From Pseudoclavibacter terrae (GTDB lineage: Bacteria > Actinomycetota > Actinomycetes > Actinomycetales > Microbacteriaceae): DNA of 64,000 nucleotides. A model generated the notes under the pieces. It worked only from the letters and a program-made list of their open reading frames with translations, searched no databases and had not been told where the DNA came from. The translations under genes were made by a program, and so were the position numbers. Shown one piece after another: positions 1 to 7,159 of the stretch (its first letter is position 1; each line of letters begins with the position of its first letter). The DNA is taken from contig NZ_WBJX01000002.1 of the NCBI RefSeq assembly GCF_008831075.1, positions 620,001-684,000 on the forward strand, read 5' to 3'.

Positions 1-365
1 TCGCGCGCAATGAGGACGCGCTCGAGGGAACAGATTCGGGGACGGCGAAGGTCTCGAGCCTCAGCGAGTTCCCCGCGAAGGGCCGGGCGACGGGTGGGGT
101 CAGGGCCCAGCGCCTCCTCCGCGGCGAGCGCCGCCTCAGCGCAGCGTGGGTCGGGCCGGGCACCCCCTTCGGAAACGCCCGTGACGGCGCCGTCCGCGCG
201 CTGCCGACCGGAGGCGCGAAGCGCGACGCGTCCGGAACCCCGCTTGAGCAGGTCGTGGACTTCATCGGCCGTGGCATCGGCGACCCGACGCCGTTACCCG
301 GTGCCGAGGCTGAGGGGGCCGCGCCCGATTCCGAGGACACCACGGCCGCGTCCGTGACCGACTGA
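1..365 (+). CDS. parC: Type IIA topoisomerase subunit A, C-terminal fragment
   Basis: This is the 3' end of a gene cut by the window edge; the reading frame starts at base 3 and stops with TGA at 363-365. The peptide contains TAKVSSLSEFP, a glycine/arginine-rich stretch (GRATGGVRAQRLLRGE) and SAAWVGP, which resemble the last blades of the GyrA/ParC C-terminal DNA-wrapping beta-propeller, followed by an acidic tail. The subunit would cleave and rejoin DNA in an A2B2 enzyme with an ATPase B subunit. The B-subunit gene lies just downstream in convergent orientation, which supports a topoisomerase IV-type pair. The catalytic tyrosine and any GyrA-box lie outside the window, so ParC versus GyrA cannot be decided here. 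Confidence 0.7.
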   Translation, partial: ARNEDALEGTDSGTAKVSSLSEFPAKGRATGGVRAQRLLRGERRLSAAWVGPGTPFGNARDGAVRALPTGGAKRDASGTPLEQVVDFIGRGIGDPTPLPGAEAEGAAPDSEDTTAASVTD

Positions 366-386
366 CCGACAAACCCCGCGAGGGCG

Positions 387-420
387 AAGAAGGCAGGCTC
401 CCACGGGAGCCTGCCTTCTT
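387..420. terminator. Bidirectional terminator between convergent topoisomerase genes
   Basis: A perfect 16-bp inverted repeat (AAGAAGGCAGGCTCCC paired with its complement, 2-nt centre) lies between the two convergent stop codons. The A-rich and T-rich ends on either side suit intrinsic termination in both directions. Confidence 0.8.
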
Positions 421-442
421 CTGTGCTGCGAATCGGAGGCTG

Positions 443-2542
443 CTAGACGTCGATGTCCGCTCGCGCGACCTGCTCGGATCCCTCGATGATGAACTCCTTG
501 CGCGGCGCCACATCGCTGCCCATGAGCAGGTCGAAGACGCGCTCCGCGTTGTGAGCGTCAGCGTTCGTGACTCGTCTCAGGAGGCGCGCGCTCGGGTCCA
601 TGGTCGTGTTCCAGAGCTGGTCCTCATCCATCTCGCCGAGGCCCTTGTACCGTTGGATGGGGTCCTGGTAGCGCTTGCCCTGCTTCTCGAGCTTCGCGAG
701 CAGCGTCTGCAGCTCCTTCTCGGAGTAGGTGTAGACCGTCTCGTTCGGCTTGCGGCCGGCGTGCATGATGACCACACGATGGAGGGGCGGGACGGCTGCG
801 AAGACGCGGCCCGCATCGAGCATGGGGCGCATGTAGCGGAAGAAGAGCGTAAGCAGCAGCGTGCGGATGTGCGCGCCATCGACGTCGGCGTCGCTCATCA
901 GGATGACCTTGCCGTAGCGGGCCTGGCCGATGTCGAAGCTCCGACCGGACCCCGCGCCGACGACCTGGATGATCGATGCGCACTCGGAGTTCGAGAGCAT
1001 GTCCGAGATCGAGGCCTTCTGCACGTTGAGGATCTTGCCGCGGATGGGCAGCAGGGCCTGGAACTCCGAGTTGCGCGCCGGCTTCGCCGTGCCGAGCGCG
1101 GAGTCCCCCTCCACGATGAACAGCTCGCTCTGAGCCACGTCGTTCGACCGGCAGTCGACGAGCTTCGTCGGCAGCGAGGAGCTCTCGAGCGCGTTCTTGC
1201 GCCGCTGCGTCTCCTTGTGGGCACGCGCGGAGAGGCGGGACTTCATCTCCTGCACGACCTTGTCGAGCAGGAGGTTCGTCTCAGCCTTGTCCTGGCGCTT
1301 CGTGGAGGCGAACTTCTCCGTCAGGCCGGCCGTCACGGCCTTCTGCACGATGGCCCGCGCCGCGGGTGTCCCGAGCACCTCCTTGGTCTGCCCCTCGAAC
1401 TGCGGCTCAGGGATGCGGACCGTCACGACGGCGGTGAGTCCGGCGAGGACGTCGTCCTTGTCGAGCTTGTCGTTGCCGACTTTCAGGCGCCTGGCGTTCT
1501 TCTCGACCTCTGCGCGGAAGAAGCGGAGCATGCCCTGCTCGAAGCCCGCGAGGTGAGATCCGCCCTTCGGTGTCGAGATGATGTTGACGAAGCTCTTCAC
1601 GTTGGTCTCGTACCCGGTTCCCCAGCGGAGCGCGAGGTCGACGTGCATCGTCCTCGCCACCTCTTTCGTCACGAGCTGGAGGCCTTCGTCGTCGAGCACG
1701 GGGATGGTCTCGGTGAACTCCCCGCTTCCTTCGATGCGCCACGTGTCCGTCGTGGGGGCGTCAGGGGCGAGGAAGTCGGCGAACTCGGTGATGCCGCCGT
1801 CGAACCGGAACCGCTGCGTCGTCGGCTCAGCCGACTCGTCGCGCGCGTCCTCGATCACCATCTCGAGTCCGGGCACCAGGAAGGCGGTCTGCCTCGCACG
1901 CTCGGCGAGGTCGTTCGTCTGGAAGCTCGCCTCGCGGATGAAGACCTGCGGGTCGGCCCAGTACCGCACTCTCGTTCCCGTGACGCCTCGCTTCGCCTTC
2001 CCGACGACCCGGAGCTCGCTGGTGCTGGTGAACGGGATGAAGTTCGACGTCGGGCTCGGCCCGTCTGGCCCGTCCTCGAAGACTCCGGGCTCACCCCGGC
2101 GGAAGCTCATCGCGTAGGTCTTGCCACCGCGGTCCACCTCGACGTCGAGGCGAGCGGACAGCGCGTTCACGACGGATGCGCCAACGCCGTGGAGGCCACC
2201 GGCGGACCCGTAGTTGCTCGCGCCGAACTTGCCACCGGCGTGCAGCTTCGTGAAGACCACCTCGACACCGCTGAGACCGGTCTTCGGCTCGATGTCGACG
2301 GGAACCCCACGTCCGTCATCGTCGACGCTGACCGACCCGTCGCTGTGCAGCTGGACGCGGATGCGGGAGCCGTGACCCGCCAGGGCCTCGTCGACGGAGT
2401 TGTCGATGATCTCCCACAGGCAGTGCATGAGACCCCGGGAGTCGGTCGACCCGATGTACATGCCCGGCCTCTTCCGAACCGCATCGAGCCCATCGAGCAC
2501 CGACAGGTGTCTGGCTGAGTATGCGTCTCCGGAATTCGCCAC
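443..2542 (-). CDS. parE: DNA topoisomerase IV subunit B (GyrB/ParE family)
   Basis: A 699-residue type IIA topoisomerase ATPase subunit. The N-terminus has the GHKL ATP-binding fold (RPGMYIGST, EIIDNSVDEAL, DDDGRGVPVD, GLHGVGASVVNALS). The TOPRIM domain shows IVEGDSAL and DADVDGAHIRTLLL, and the C-terminus has the IQRYKGLGEMD motif. It would hydrolyse ATP to drive strand passage with the convergent A subunit. Start: the frame is closed by a TGA shortly upstream, leaving GTG at 2542 with AAGGA about 12 nt upstream. An ATG at 2572 lies in another frame, so the N-terminus is slightly uncertain. A possible -10 (TACGCT on the minus strand near 2622-2627) would give a leader of about 70 nt. Confidence 0.88.
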   Translation of the reverse strand: MANSGDAYSARHLSVLDGLDAVRKRPGMYIGSTDSRGLMHCLWEIIDNSVDEALAGHGSRIRVQLHSDGSVSVDDDGRGVPVDIEPKTGLSGVEVVFTKLHAGGKFGASNYGSAGGLHGVGASVVNALSARLDVEVDRGGKTYAMSFRRGEPGVFEDGPDGPSPTSNFIPFTSTSELRVVGKAKRGVTGTRVRYWADPQVFIREASFQTNDLAERARQTAFLVPGLEMVIEDARDESAEPTTQRFRFDGGITEFADFLAPDAPTTDTWRIEGSGEFTETIPVLDDEGLQLVTKEVARTMHVDLALRWGTGYETNVKSFVNIISTPKGGSHLAGFEQGMLRFFRAEVEKNARRLKVGNDKLDKDDVLAGLTAVVTVRIPEPQFEGQTKEVLGTPAARAIVQKAVTAGLTEKFASTKRQDKAETNLLLDKVVQEMKSRLSARAHKETQRRKNALESSSLPTKLVDCRSNDVAQSELFIVEGDSALGTAKPARNSEFQALLPIRGKILNVQKASISDMLSNSECASIIQVVGAGSGRSFDIGQARYGKVILMSDADVDGAHIRTLLLTLFFRYMRPMLDAGRVFAAVPPLHRVVIMHAGRKPNETVYTYSEKELQTLLAKLEKQGKRYQDPIQRYKGLGEMDEDQLWNTTMDPSARLLRRVTNADAHNAERVFDLLMGSDVAPRKEFIIEGSEQVARADIDV

Positions 2543-2745
2543 CGAGGTCCACGTCCTTCTTCTGCGTCGTCATGCGTTCGATCTCGGCCGGGCCGCAGAG
2601 CAGCGGCAGGCCGCCTTCGAGCGTAGACCGGATGCTCGGTTTCGTGCGCCTCCCACACCACGTCGGGCCTACGCGCGCCTCAGCCGGGGCCGGAACCGCC
2701 GGTGCTAGCCTGACCACGCCCAGCGACGACCAGAGAGGGCACAAC

Positions 2746-3444
2746 GTGCAGACTCCCGAGCCGGTGCGCAGACGCATCCACATCGATCTTCGCGCGATCC
2801 GCGACAACTCGACCCGCCTCCTCGGGTCGGAGACCGCCAGCTATGCAGACCTCCGCGCGGACGCGTACGGACACGGAGCGGTCCGCGTCGCCGAGGCCCT
2901 CGACGCCGAGGGGTACGAGGGCTTCGTCGTCTCCCGCGAGCTCGACCGTGCGGCCCTGTCCCATCTGAGCACCCCGCTGCTCGACGCGGATGCCGTCAAC
3001 TCGGACAGGATCACGGGCGGTTCGCTCTTCGGGCTCTCGGATCGCGCGTATCGACCCGCGATGCGGGTCAGCGCCGAGGTCCTCGCTGTCAAGGACGTCC
3101 AGGCGGGTGAAGGCGTGTCCTACGGGTACAGCTACGTCACCACCGAGCAGACGCAGCTCGCGTTGGTCGGCGTCGGGTACGCGCACGGCGTCGTCCGACG
3201 CGCGTCGAACACGGCGCCCGTGCTCATCGGCGGAGCGACTCGCACCATCGTCGGGGCCATCTCCATGGACCAGTTCTCGGTCGACCTGCATGGTGCCGAG
3301 GTCTCGCCTGGGGACCTTGCGATCCTCTTCGGCGATCCGGCGAGTGGCGAGCCGAGCATCTTGGACTGGCAGCACGCGACGGGTCTCAGAGCCGCTGCGA
3401 TCGCCAGCCGGATGAGCCCGCGATTCGAACGGAGCTACACATGA
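2746..3444 (+). CDS. Half-size alanine-racemase-like subunit, lysine lost, tyrosine kept
   Basis: A 232-residue protein clearly related to fold-type III alanine racemase but about 130 residues shorter than the family. The N-terminus aligns (IDLRAIRDN, LRADAYGHG), but the PLP lysine is Arg37. Most of the barrel, with the usual KxDTG Arg and VRxGI segments, is missing. The C-terminal beta domain is well kept: VSYGYSY, GVGYAHGVVRR with Tyr145 at the position of catalytic Tyr265', and GAISMDQ. Start: GTG 2746 with AGAGAGGG about 7 nt upstream; TAGCCT at 2706-2711 is a likely -10. Its stop overlaps the next start as ATGA, implying translational coupling. Alone it should not bind PLP as an aldimine. 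I infer that it supplies the tyrosine to its partner's active site. Confidence 0.8.
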   Translation: MQTPEPVRRRIHIDLRAIRDNSTRLLGSETASYADLRADAYGHGAVRVAEALDAEGYEGFVVSRELDRAALSHLSTPLLDADAVNSDRITGGSLFGLSDRAYRPAMRVSAEVLAVKDVQAGEGVSYGYSYVTTEQTQLALVGVGYAHGVVRRASNTAPVLIGGATRTIVGAISMDQFSVDLHGAEVSPGDLAILFGDPASGEPSILDWQHATGLRAAAIASRMSPRFERSYT

Positions 3445-4493
3445 GCGGTGCCGTCGCGCACGTCGACCTCGACGCAATCAGCCAGAACATCCGCACGCTC
3501 GGCGCCCTCGCGCCGCGGTCGCAGTTCATGCTCGCGGTGAAATCGAATGCGTACGGCCACGGTCTGCACGAGGTGGTCCGCACTGGCCTCGGCGCGGGCG
3601 TTTCCTCGTTCGGCGTCCTCGAGACGACTGCGGGGATCGCCCTGCGCGCGTCCGGGGTCGAGGTGCCGGTATTCGCCTGGATGCACGGGCACGGCACCGA
3701 TTTCGCCGCCGCGGCCGAAGCGCGGGTCGACCTGGGTGTGCAGACGTTCTGGCAGCTCGAGGCGATCGCGGCCTCCGGGTCCAGCGTCCGCCCGCGCGTG
3801 CACCTGAAGATCGACACCGGCCTGCACCGTGGCGGCGCGGACCGCCCGCGCTGGGCCGAGTTCGTGACCGAGGCGCTTCGCCTGCAGGCGCTCGGGAAGC
3901 TCGAAGTCGTCGCCGCCTGGAGCCACCTCTCCGACACATCGCACAGCGCCGATCTCGCATCGACGCGGCTGTTCAGCGCGGCGGTCGACGAGGCCCGGTC
4001 GCTCGGCGCCGAGTTCGAGCTGCTGCACCTCGGCGCGAGCGCTGCCGTGATCGATCTCCCTGAGGCGCACTTCGACCTCGTGCGGGTGGGCATCGCCGCC
4101 TACGGCATCTCACCATTCGACGACCGCAGCGCCGCGGACCTCGGCTTGCGTCCTGCCATGCAGCTGCGGGCGCCGGTGCTCGACGCACGACACGGGCTGG
4201 CCAGCATCGCCGTCGGGTTCGGAGACGGCATCCAGTCCGACCCTGCCGCAGCGGCCTTCGTCGTCGTGGATGGACATGCGGCGCCCGTCATCGAAGTCGG
4301 CGTCGACGAGACGGTCGTCGCGTTGCCGCCGGCAGCGGGAGCAGTCGCGGCCGGCAGCGAGTGCATCGTGTTCGGGGACGGTTCCCGTGGCGAGGCGACG
4401 GCCGAGCAGTGGGCCAGCTGGGGCGGAACGGTCGGCGACGAGATCGTGACCGGGCTCACCGGGCGCGTTCGACGCCAGTTCGCCGGTTCCTGA
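3441..4493 (+). CDS. Alanine-racemase-like large subunit, lysine kept, tyrosine lost
   Basis: A 350-residue fold-type III PLP enzyme of normal racemase length. It has the PLP lysine (AVKSNAYGHG, Lys34), the carboxylate-binding arginine motif (LKIDTGLHR, Arg130), WSHLSDT (the His166 region) and VRVGIAAYGI (the Arg219 region). The C-terminal domain is degenerate: the catalytic GYADG becomes GFGDG (Phe260), and the CMDQ motif becomes GVDE. The missing tyrosine is the residue kept by the upstream 232-residue protein, whose stop codon overlaps this start by 4 nt. In the family the lysine comes from one subunit and the tyrosine from the other, so an obligate heterodimer is the natural reading. The substrate could be alanine or another amino acid; the sequence does not say which. 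Confidence 0.82.
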   Translation: MSGAVAHVDLDAISQNIRTLGALAPRSQFMLAVKSNAYGHGLHEVVRTGLGAGVSSFGVLETTAGIALRASGVEVPVFAWMHGHGTDFAAAAEARVDLGVQTFWQLEAIAASGSSVRPRVHLKIDTGLHRGGADRPRWAEFVTEALRLQALGKLEVVAAWSHLSDTSHSADLASTRLFSAAVDEARSLGAEFELLHLGASAAVIDLPEAHFDLVRVGIAAYGISPFDDRSAADLGLRPAMQLRAPVLDARHGLASIAVGFGDGIQSDPAAAAFVVVDGHAAPVIEVGVDETVVALPPAAGAVAAGSECIVFGDGSRGEATAEQWASWGGTVGDEIVTGLTGRVRRQFAGS

Positions 4494-4508
4494 CGAAGCC
4501 CGGCCCAT

Positions 4509-4536
4509 GCCGGGGCGTGCCCGAGCACGCCCCGGC
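4509..4536. terminator. Hairpin between convergent racemase and GatD-like genes
   Basis: A perfect 12-bp stem (GCCGGGGCGTGC and complement) with loop CCGA lies between the stop codons of the convergent genes. It has no clear T-run, so it may be a shared terminator or an end-protecting hairpin. Confidence 0.6.
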
Positions 4537-4541
4537 GAAGG

Positions 4542-5300
4542 TCAGGAAGTCGGCGTCGTCACTCCGATGCGCCGCATGAGCGCGAGGCGGGCGTTCTCGG
4601 ACCACGAATCGAGGCGAGCGAGTTCGTCTCCCCCGTCGCCGAGGCTCCTGTCGGGGTCGCGGCGCTGCAGCGCCCGCTCGAGCAGGTGGTCAGCCAGCGC
4701 CGGGTTCAGCGCGAGAATCGGCCCGTGCAGATGCGTTCCGATCGCGGCCTCGTGCCTGATGCCCTCGAGCCCCGAGTTCTCGGCCGCCGAACCGCCGTTG
4801 CCGAAGCCCCGCACGATCTCTCCGAGCGCTTCAGCACCCGCATCGAGTGTTGTCAGCGCGTTGTGGTTCGCGAATCCCGCGATGAGCCCGTCCCCGGTGC
4901 GCACGACGGTTTCCGCGACGCTCTGGGACGGCTCGCGAACCGCCCTCGAGGCGAAGACGCCGAGGCCTTCGAGCTCGCCGTCATCATGCGTGATGCGGGA
5001 GCCGAGCAGCTCCCAGCCGCCGCCGATCGCCAGCAGCGGTGCCCCTGCCGCCGCGAGTTCGCGCAGCTGCTCCGCATGCCGCAGCGCGTCCGCCTGCACG
5101 GTCTGCACGGCCGCGAGTGGGCCAGAGCCGACGTGGATGAGGTCGACGGCCTCTGGCAGCGCCGGTGTGCCGCGTCCGACATTGACGATCTCGACGTCGA
5201 GCCCCCGCGCACGCGCACGCTTGGCGAGCACCGTCACATTGCCGACATCCCCGTTGATCCCGAGCTCGACCGGGTAGAGGTGCGCGATCCGCAGCTTCAT
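4542..5300 (-). CDS. GatD-like amidotransferase-fold protein lacking the catalytic cysteine
   Basis: A 252-residue class I glutamine amidotransferase-like protein of the GatD (CobB/CobQ-like) family, partner of MurT. Family landmarks are present: NGDVGNVTVL near residue 17, the GFANHN segment, GFGNG, and GTHLHGPIL with the catalytic-position His192. In GatD the nucleophile sits in ICGGYQLLG; here the segment reads IGGGWELLG, with GGC (Gly93, bases 5022-5024) replacing cysteine. It should therefore be unable to release ammonia from glutamine. Its start overlaps the murT-like stop by 4 nt, so the two are translated together. It may now be a structural partner, or may bind a different amine donor. 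Calling it an active isoglutaminyl synthase subunit would be wrong on sequence. Confidence 0.82.
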   Translation of the reverse strand: MKLRIAHLYPVELGINGDVGNVTVLAKRARARGLDVEIVNVGRGTPALPEAVDLIHVGSGPLAAVQTVQADALRHAEQLRELAAAGAPLLAIGGGWELLGSRITHDDGELEGLGVFASRAVREPSQSVAETVVRTGDGLIAGFANHNALTTLDAGAEALGEIVRGFGNGGSAAENSGLEGIRHEAAIGTHLHGPILALNPALADHLLERALQRRDPDRSLGDGGDELARLDSWSENARLALMRRIGVTTPTS

Positions 5301-6580
5301 GAGTTGACCTTCCCCTCGATGCCGGACTGCCCGAGGCGGCGCCGGATCGACATCATCTGCTCGTAGTTCACGATCATCGTCTTCATGCCCCGGCTCGGCT
5401 TCGGCAATGCGAGGAACCTGTCGAGGGCTTCACCCAGGTTCGGCTCGACGTGTCCCACCGGGATGTCCCCGTAGCCGAGGCGCGTCGCGATCTGCCAGGC
5501 CTTGGTACCGGAGACCACGTCGACGTGGTCGAGCCTGCTCAGGTCGGCGCCGAAGATCCATGAGGGGTCTGGCGTGCCCTCGTCGACGGAGACGAAGACC
5601 TGTTCAGGTGCCTCCTCGAGCGCATCCAGGTTCATCTGGAGGCTCGGCGGGTTCTTCATCATGATGATCTCGATGTCCTCACCGCGAACACTCATGACCT
5701 CGCCGCGCCCGTAGACGGTCTGCGATTCGCCGAGTGCCTCTGCGACGAGGGCGGGCACGAAGGAGTCTCCGAGGATGCGCTGCGCGGTCGCAGCTGCGCC
5801 GGCCGCGTCGAGGGCGTAGTGGAGGCCGCGCGCGGGCAGCTTGATGGCGAGTTCGTCGTCGCCGATGCGAAGCGTCGCGTCTCGCCCTCTCAGCGCGACG
5901 ACCTGCACCGCGCGCTCGCCGGCGGCGACCTCCACGCTCGCGGCGGAGATGTCATCGAAGTTGGAAAGACCGTTTGGGGACTGCTCGATCAGTTCCGGGG
6001 CCACGCCGAACCAGGTCACTGGCGCATCCAGCGATGGCGGCAGGCTCCGCAGCGAGGCATCGTCGGCGTTGAGCACGCTGAAGTCGCCGCACGCCGCCGC
6101 GATGGTGCGGAGGAACTCCGTCACTCGCGATGGGTCGTAGAAGCGGTTCAGCTGGTCGACCTGCACGTTGAGCAGCAGCACGCCGCGCGGATGCAGGTGT
6201 GCGAGCAGCCTCGGCCCGTAGGCCTCATCAACCTCGAGGACCGCGATGTCAGCGCGCAGATTCCCGTTGACGTCGACGTCGGGAAGCATCGACGACGCGA
6301 TGCCCTGCGGCAGGTTTCCACCCGAGGAGTTCGTGAAAACGCGGAGACCGTGGCGGCGCAGCATCCTGGTCAGGAAGTGCGTCGTCGTGGACTTCCCGTT
6401 CGAGCCGGAGACGAAGATGACGCCGAGTGGAAGCTTCGCGACTGCCGTCTCGAGGAAGTCTGGAGAGATGGCGAGTGCCACCCTGCCTGGGACCGCGGAG
6501 CCACCCCCGCGGAGCCGCATCGCCCCGCGCGCGCTCCGTCCGAGACCGACGGCGATCATCCGCCGCAGCTTGCCACCCAT
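5297..6580 (-). CDS. MurT-like Mur ligase without the zinc ribbon
   Basis: A 427-residue Mur-ligase-family protein with a DUF1727-like C-terminal domain, the architecture of MurT, which activates the alpha-carboxyl of D-Glu in lipid II with ATP. It has the P-loop SGSNGKSTT (about 58-66) and the Mur motifs EVDEAYGPRLL and NVQVDQLNRFYD. MurT normally carries a Cys4 zinc ribbon in the middle domain; here the equivalent region (after TWFGV) has no cysteine, and the whole protein has a single Cys. The DUF1727 region is also divergent (VDEGTPDPSWIFGAD). Start: ATG 6580 with GGGAG 5 nt upstream; the in-frame GTG at 6586 would overlap that site. It overlaps the GatD-like gene by 4 nt. Together they look like a repurposed MurT/GatD pair. 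Confidence 0.82.
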   Translation of the reverse strand: MGGKLRRMIAVGLGRSARGAMRLRGGGSAVPGRVALAISPDFLETAVAKLPLGVIFVSGSNGKSTTTHFLTRMLRRHGLRVFTNSSGGNLPQGIASSMLPDVDVNGNLRADIAVLEVDEAYGPRLLAHLHPRGVLLLNVQVDQLNRFYDPSRVTEFLRTIAAACGDFSVLNADDASLRSLPPSLDAPVTWFGVAPELIEQSPNGLSNFDDISAASVEVAAGERAVQVVALRGRDATLRIGDDELAIKLPARGLHYALDAAGAAATAQRILGDSFVPALVAEALGESQTVYGRGEVMSVRGEDIEIIMMKNPPSLQMNLDALEEAPEQVFVSVDEGTPDPSWIFGADLSRLDHVDVVSGTKAWQIATRLGYGDIPVGHVEPNLGEALDRFLALPKPSRGMKTMIVNYEQMMSIRRRLGQSGIEGKVNS

Positions 6581-6807
6581 GCACACTCCCGTTTCCGCGC
6601 ACTGCCTGCGCTGTCGTCGAAGCGACGAGAATCCCCCGTCTCGCCGACCGCCGCAAGTATCTCATGGGCCCGCCACGCGGCGACTGACGTCACCCGGGCC
6701 GGAGGCGGCTACGCGCAGGGCGAACCTGGCCCCTCGAATCACGCGGAACCCCGGCTCGCGTGCTCTAATTGTCGTGATCGCAAGATCACCGAAGCTTTGG
6801 AGGCATC

Positions 6808-7047
6808 ATGACGGAGAGCACAACGGCCCTGCGCACCGACTCGGCGCCCATCGCCGCAACAGACCGTTGCGACGCGTGCGGAGCCCAGGCGTACGTCCGA
6901 GTCCAGCTGAGCGCCGGAGAACTCCTCTTCTGCGCACACCACGCGACGCGCCACGAGGAGAAGCTCCGCCAGCAGGCAGTGGCCTGGCACGACGAGACCG
7001 CTCGCCTGCACGGCGAGAAGGCCGCCGCGGGACAGACCGCGGAGTAG
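6808..7047 (+). CDS. DUF7455-type small zinc-finger-like protein
   Basis: A 79-residue protein with CDACGAQAYVRV near residues 21-32 and LLFCAHHATRHEEKL at about 40-54, a CxxC...CxHH pattern that could bind one metal ion. It matches the small DUF7455 family often found next to the primary sigma factor gene in Actinobacteria. Its function is unknown. A strong ribosome binding site (TTGGAGG, about 4 nt before ATG 6808) fixes the start. It is convergent with rpoD, with a shared terminator between them. Confidence 0.78.
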   Translation: MTESTTALRTDSAPIAATDRCDACGAQAYVRVQLSAGELLFCAHHATRHEEKLRQQAVAWHDETARLHGEKAAAGQTAE

Positions 7048-7091
7048 TCACCGACACACGACGCGCTGGCGCAGCCAGCGCCGCACACGAA

Positions 7092-7124
7092 GAAGGCCCG
7101 GATGCAAGTGCATCCGGGCCTTTC
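7092..7124. terminator. Bidirectional terminator
   Basis: A 14-bp inverted repeat (AAGGCCCGGATGCA / TGCATCCGGGCCTT) with a 2-nt centre and a short T-run on the plus strand. It lies between the convergent small protein gene and rpoD. Confidence 0.82.
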
Positions 7125-7159
7125 TCGGTGCTGGCACGACGCCAGCGCGGCAGTGCTCG

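Noticed and set aside
551-2518. Long plus-strand open frame of 655 codons
   Set aside because: It is the antisense of parE in a high-GC genome; its translation has no family features while the minus-strand frame is a full GyrB/ParE protein.
2316-2575. Alternative parE N-terminus MTTQKKDVDLGGEF from ATG 2572
   Set aside because: It lies in another frame and does not continue into the GHKL domain without a frameshift; the GTG at 2542 gives a complete protein, so I kept that.
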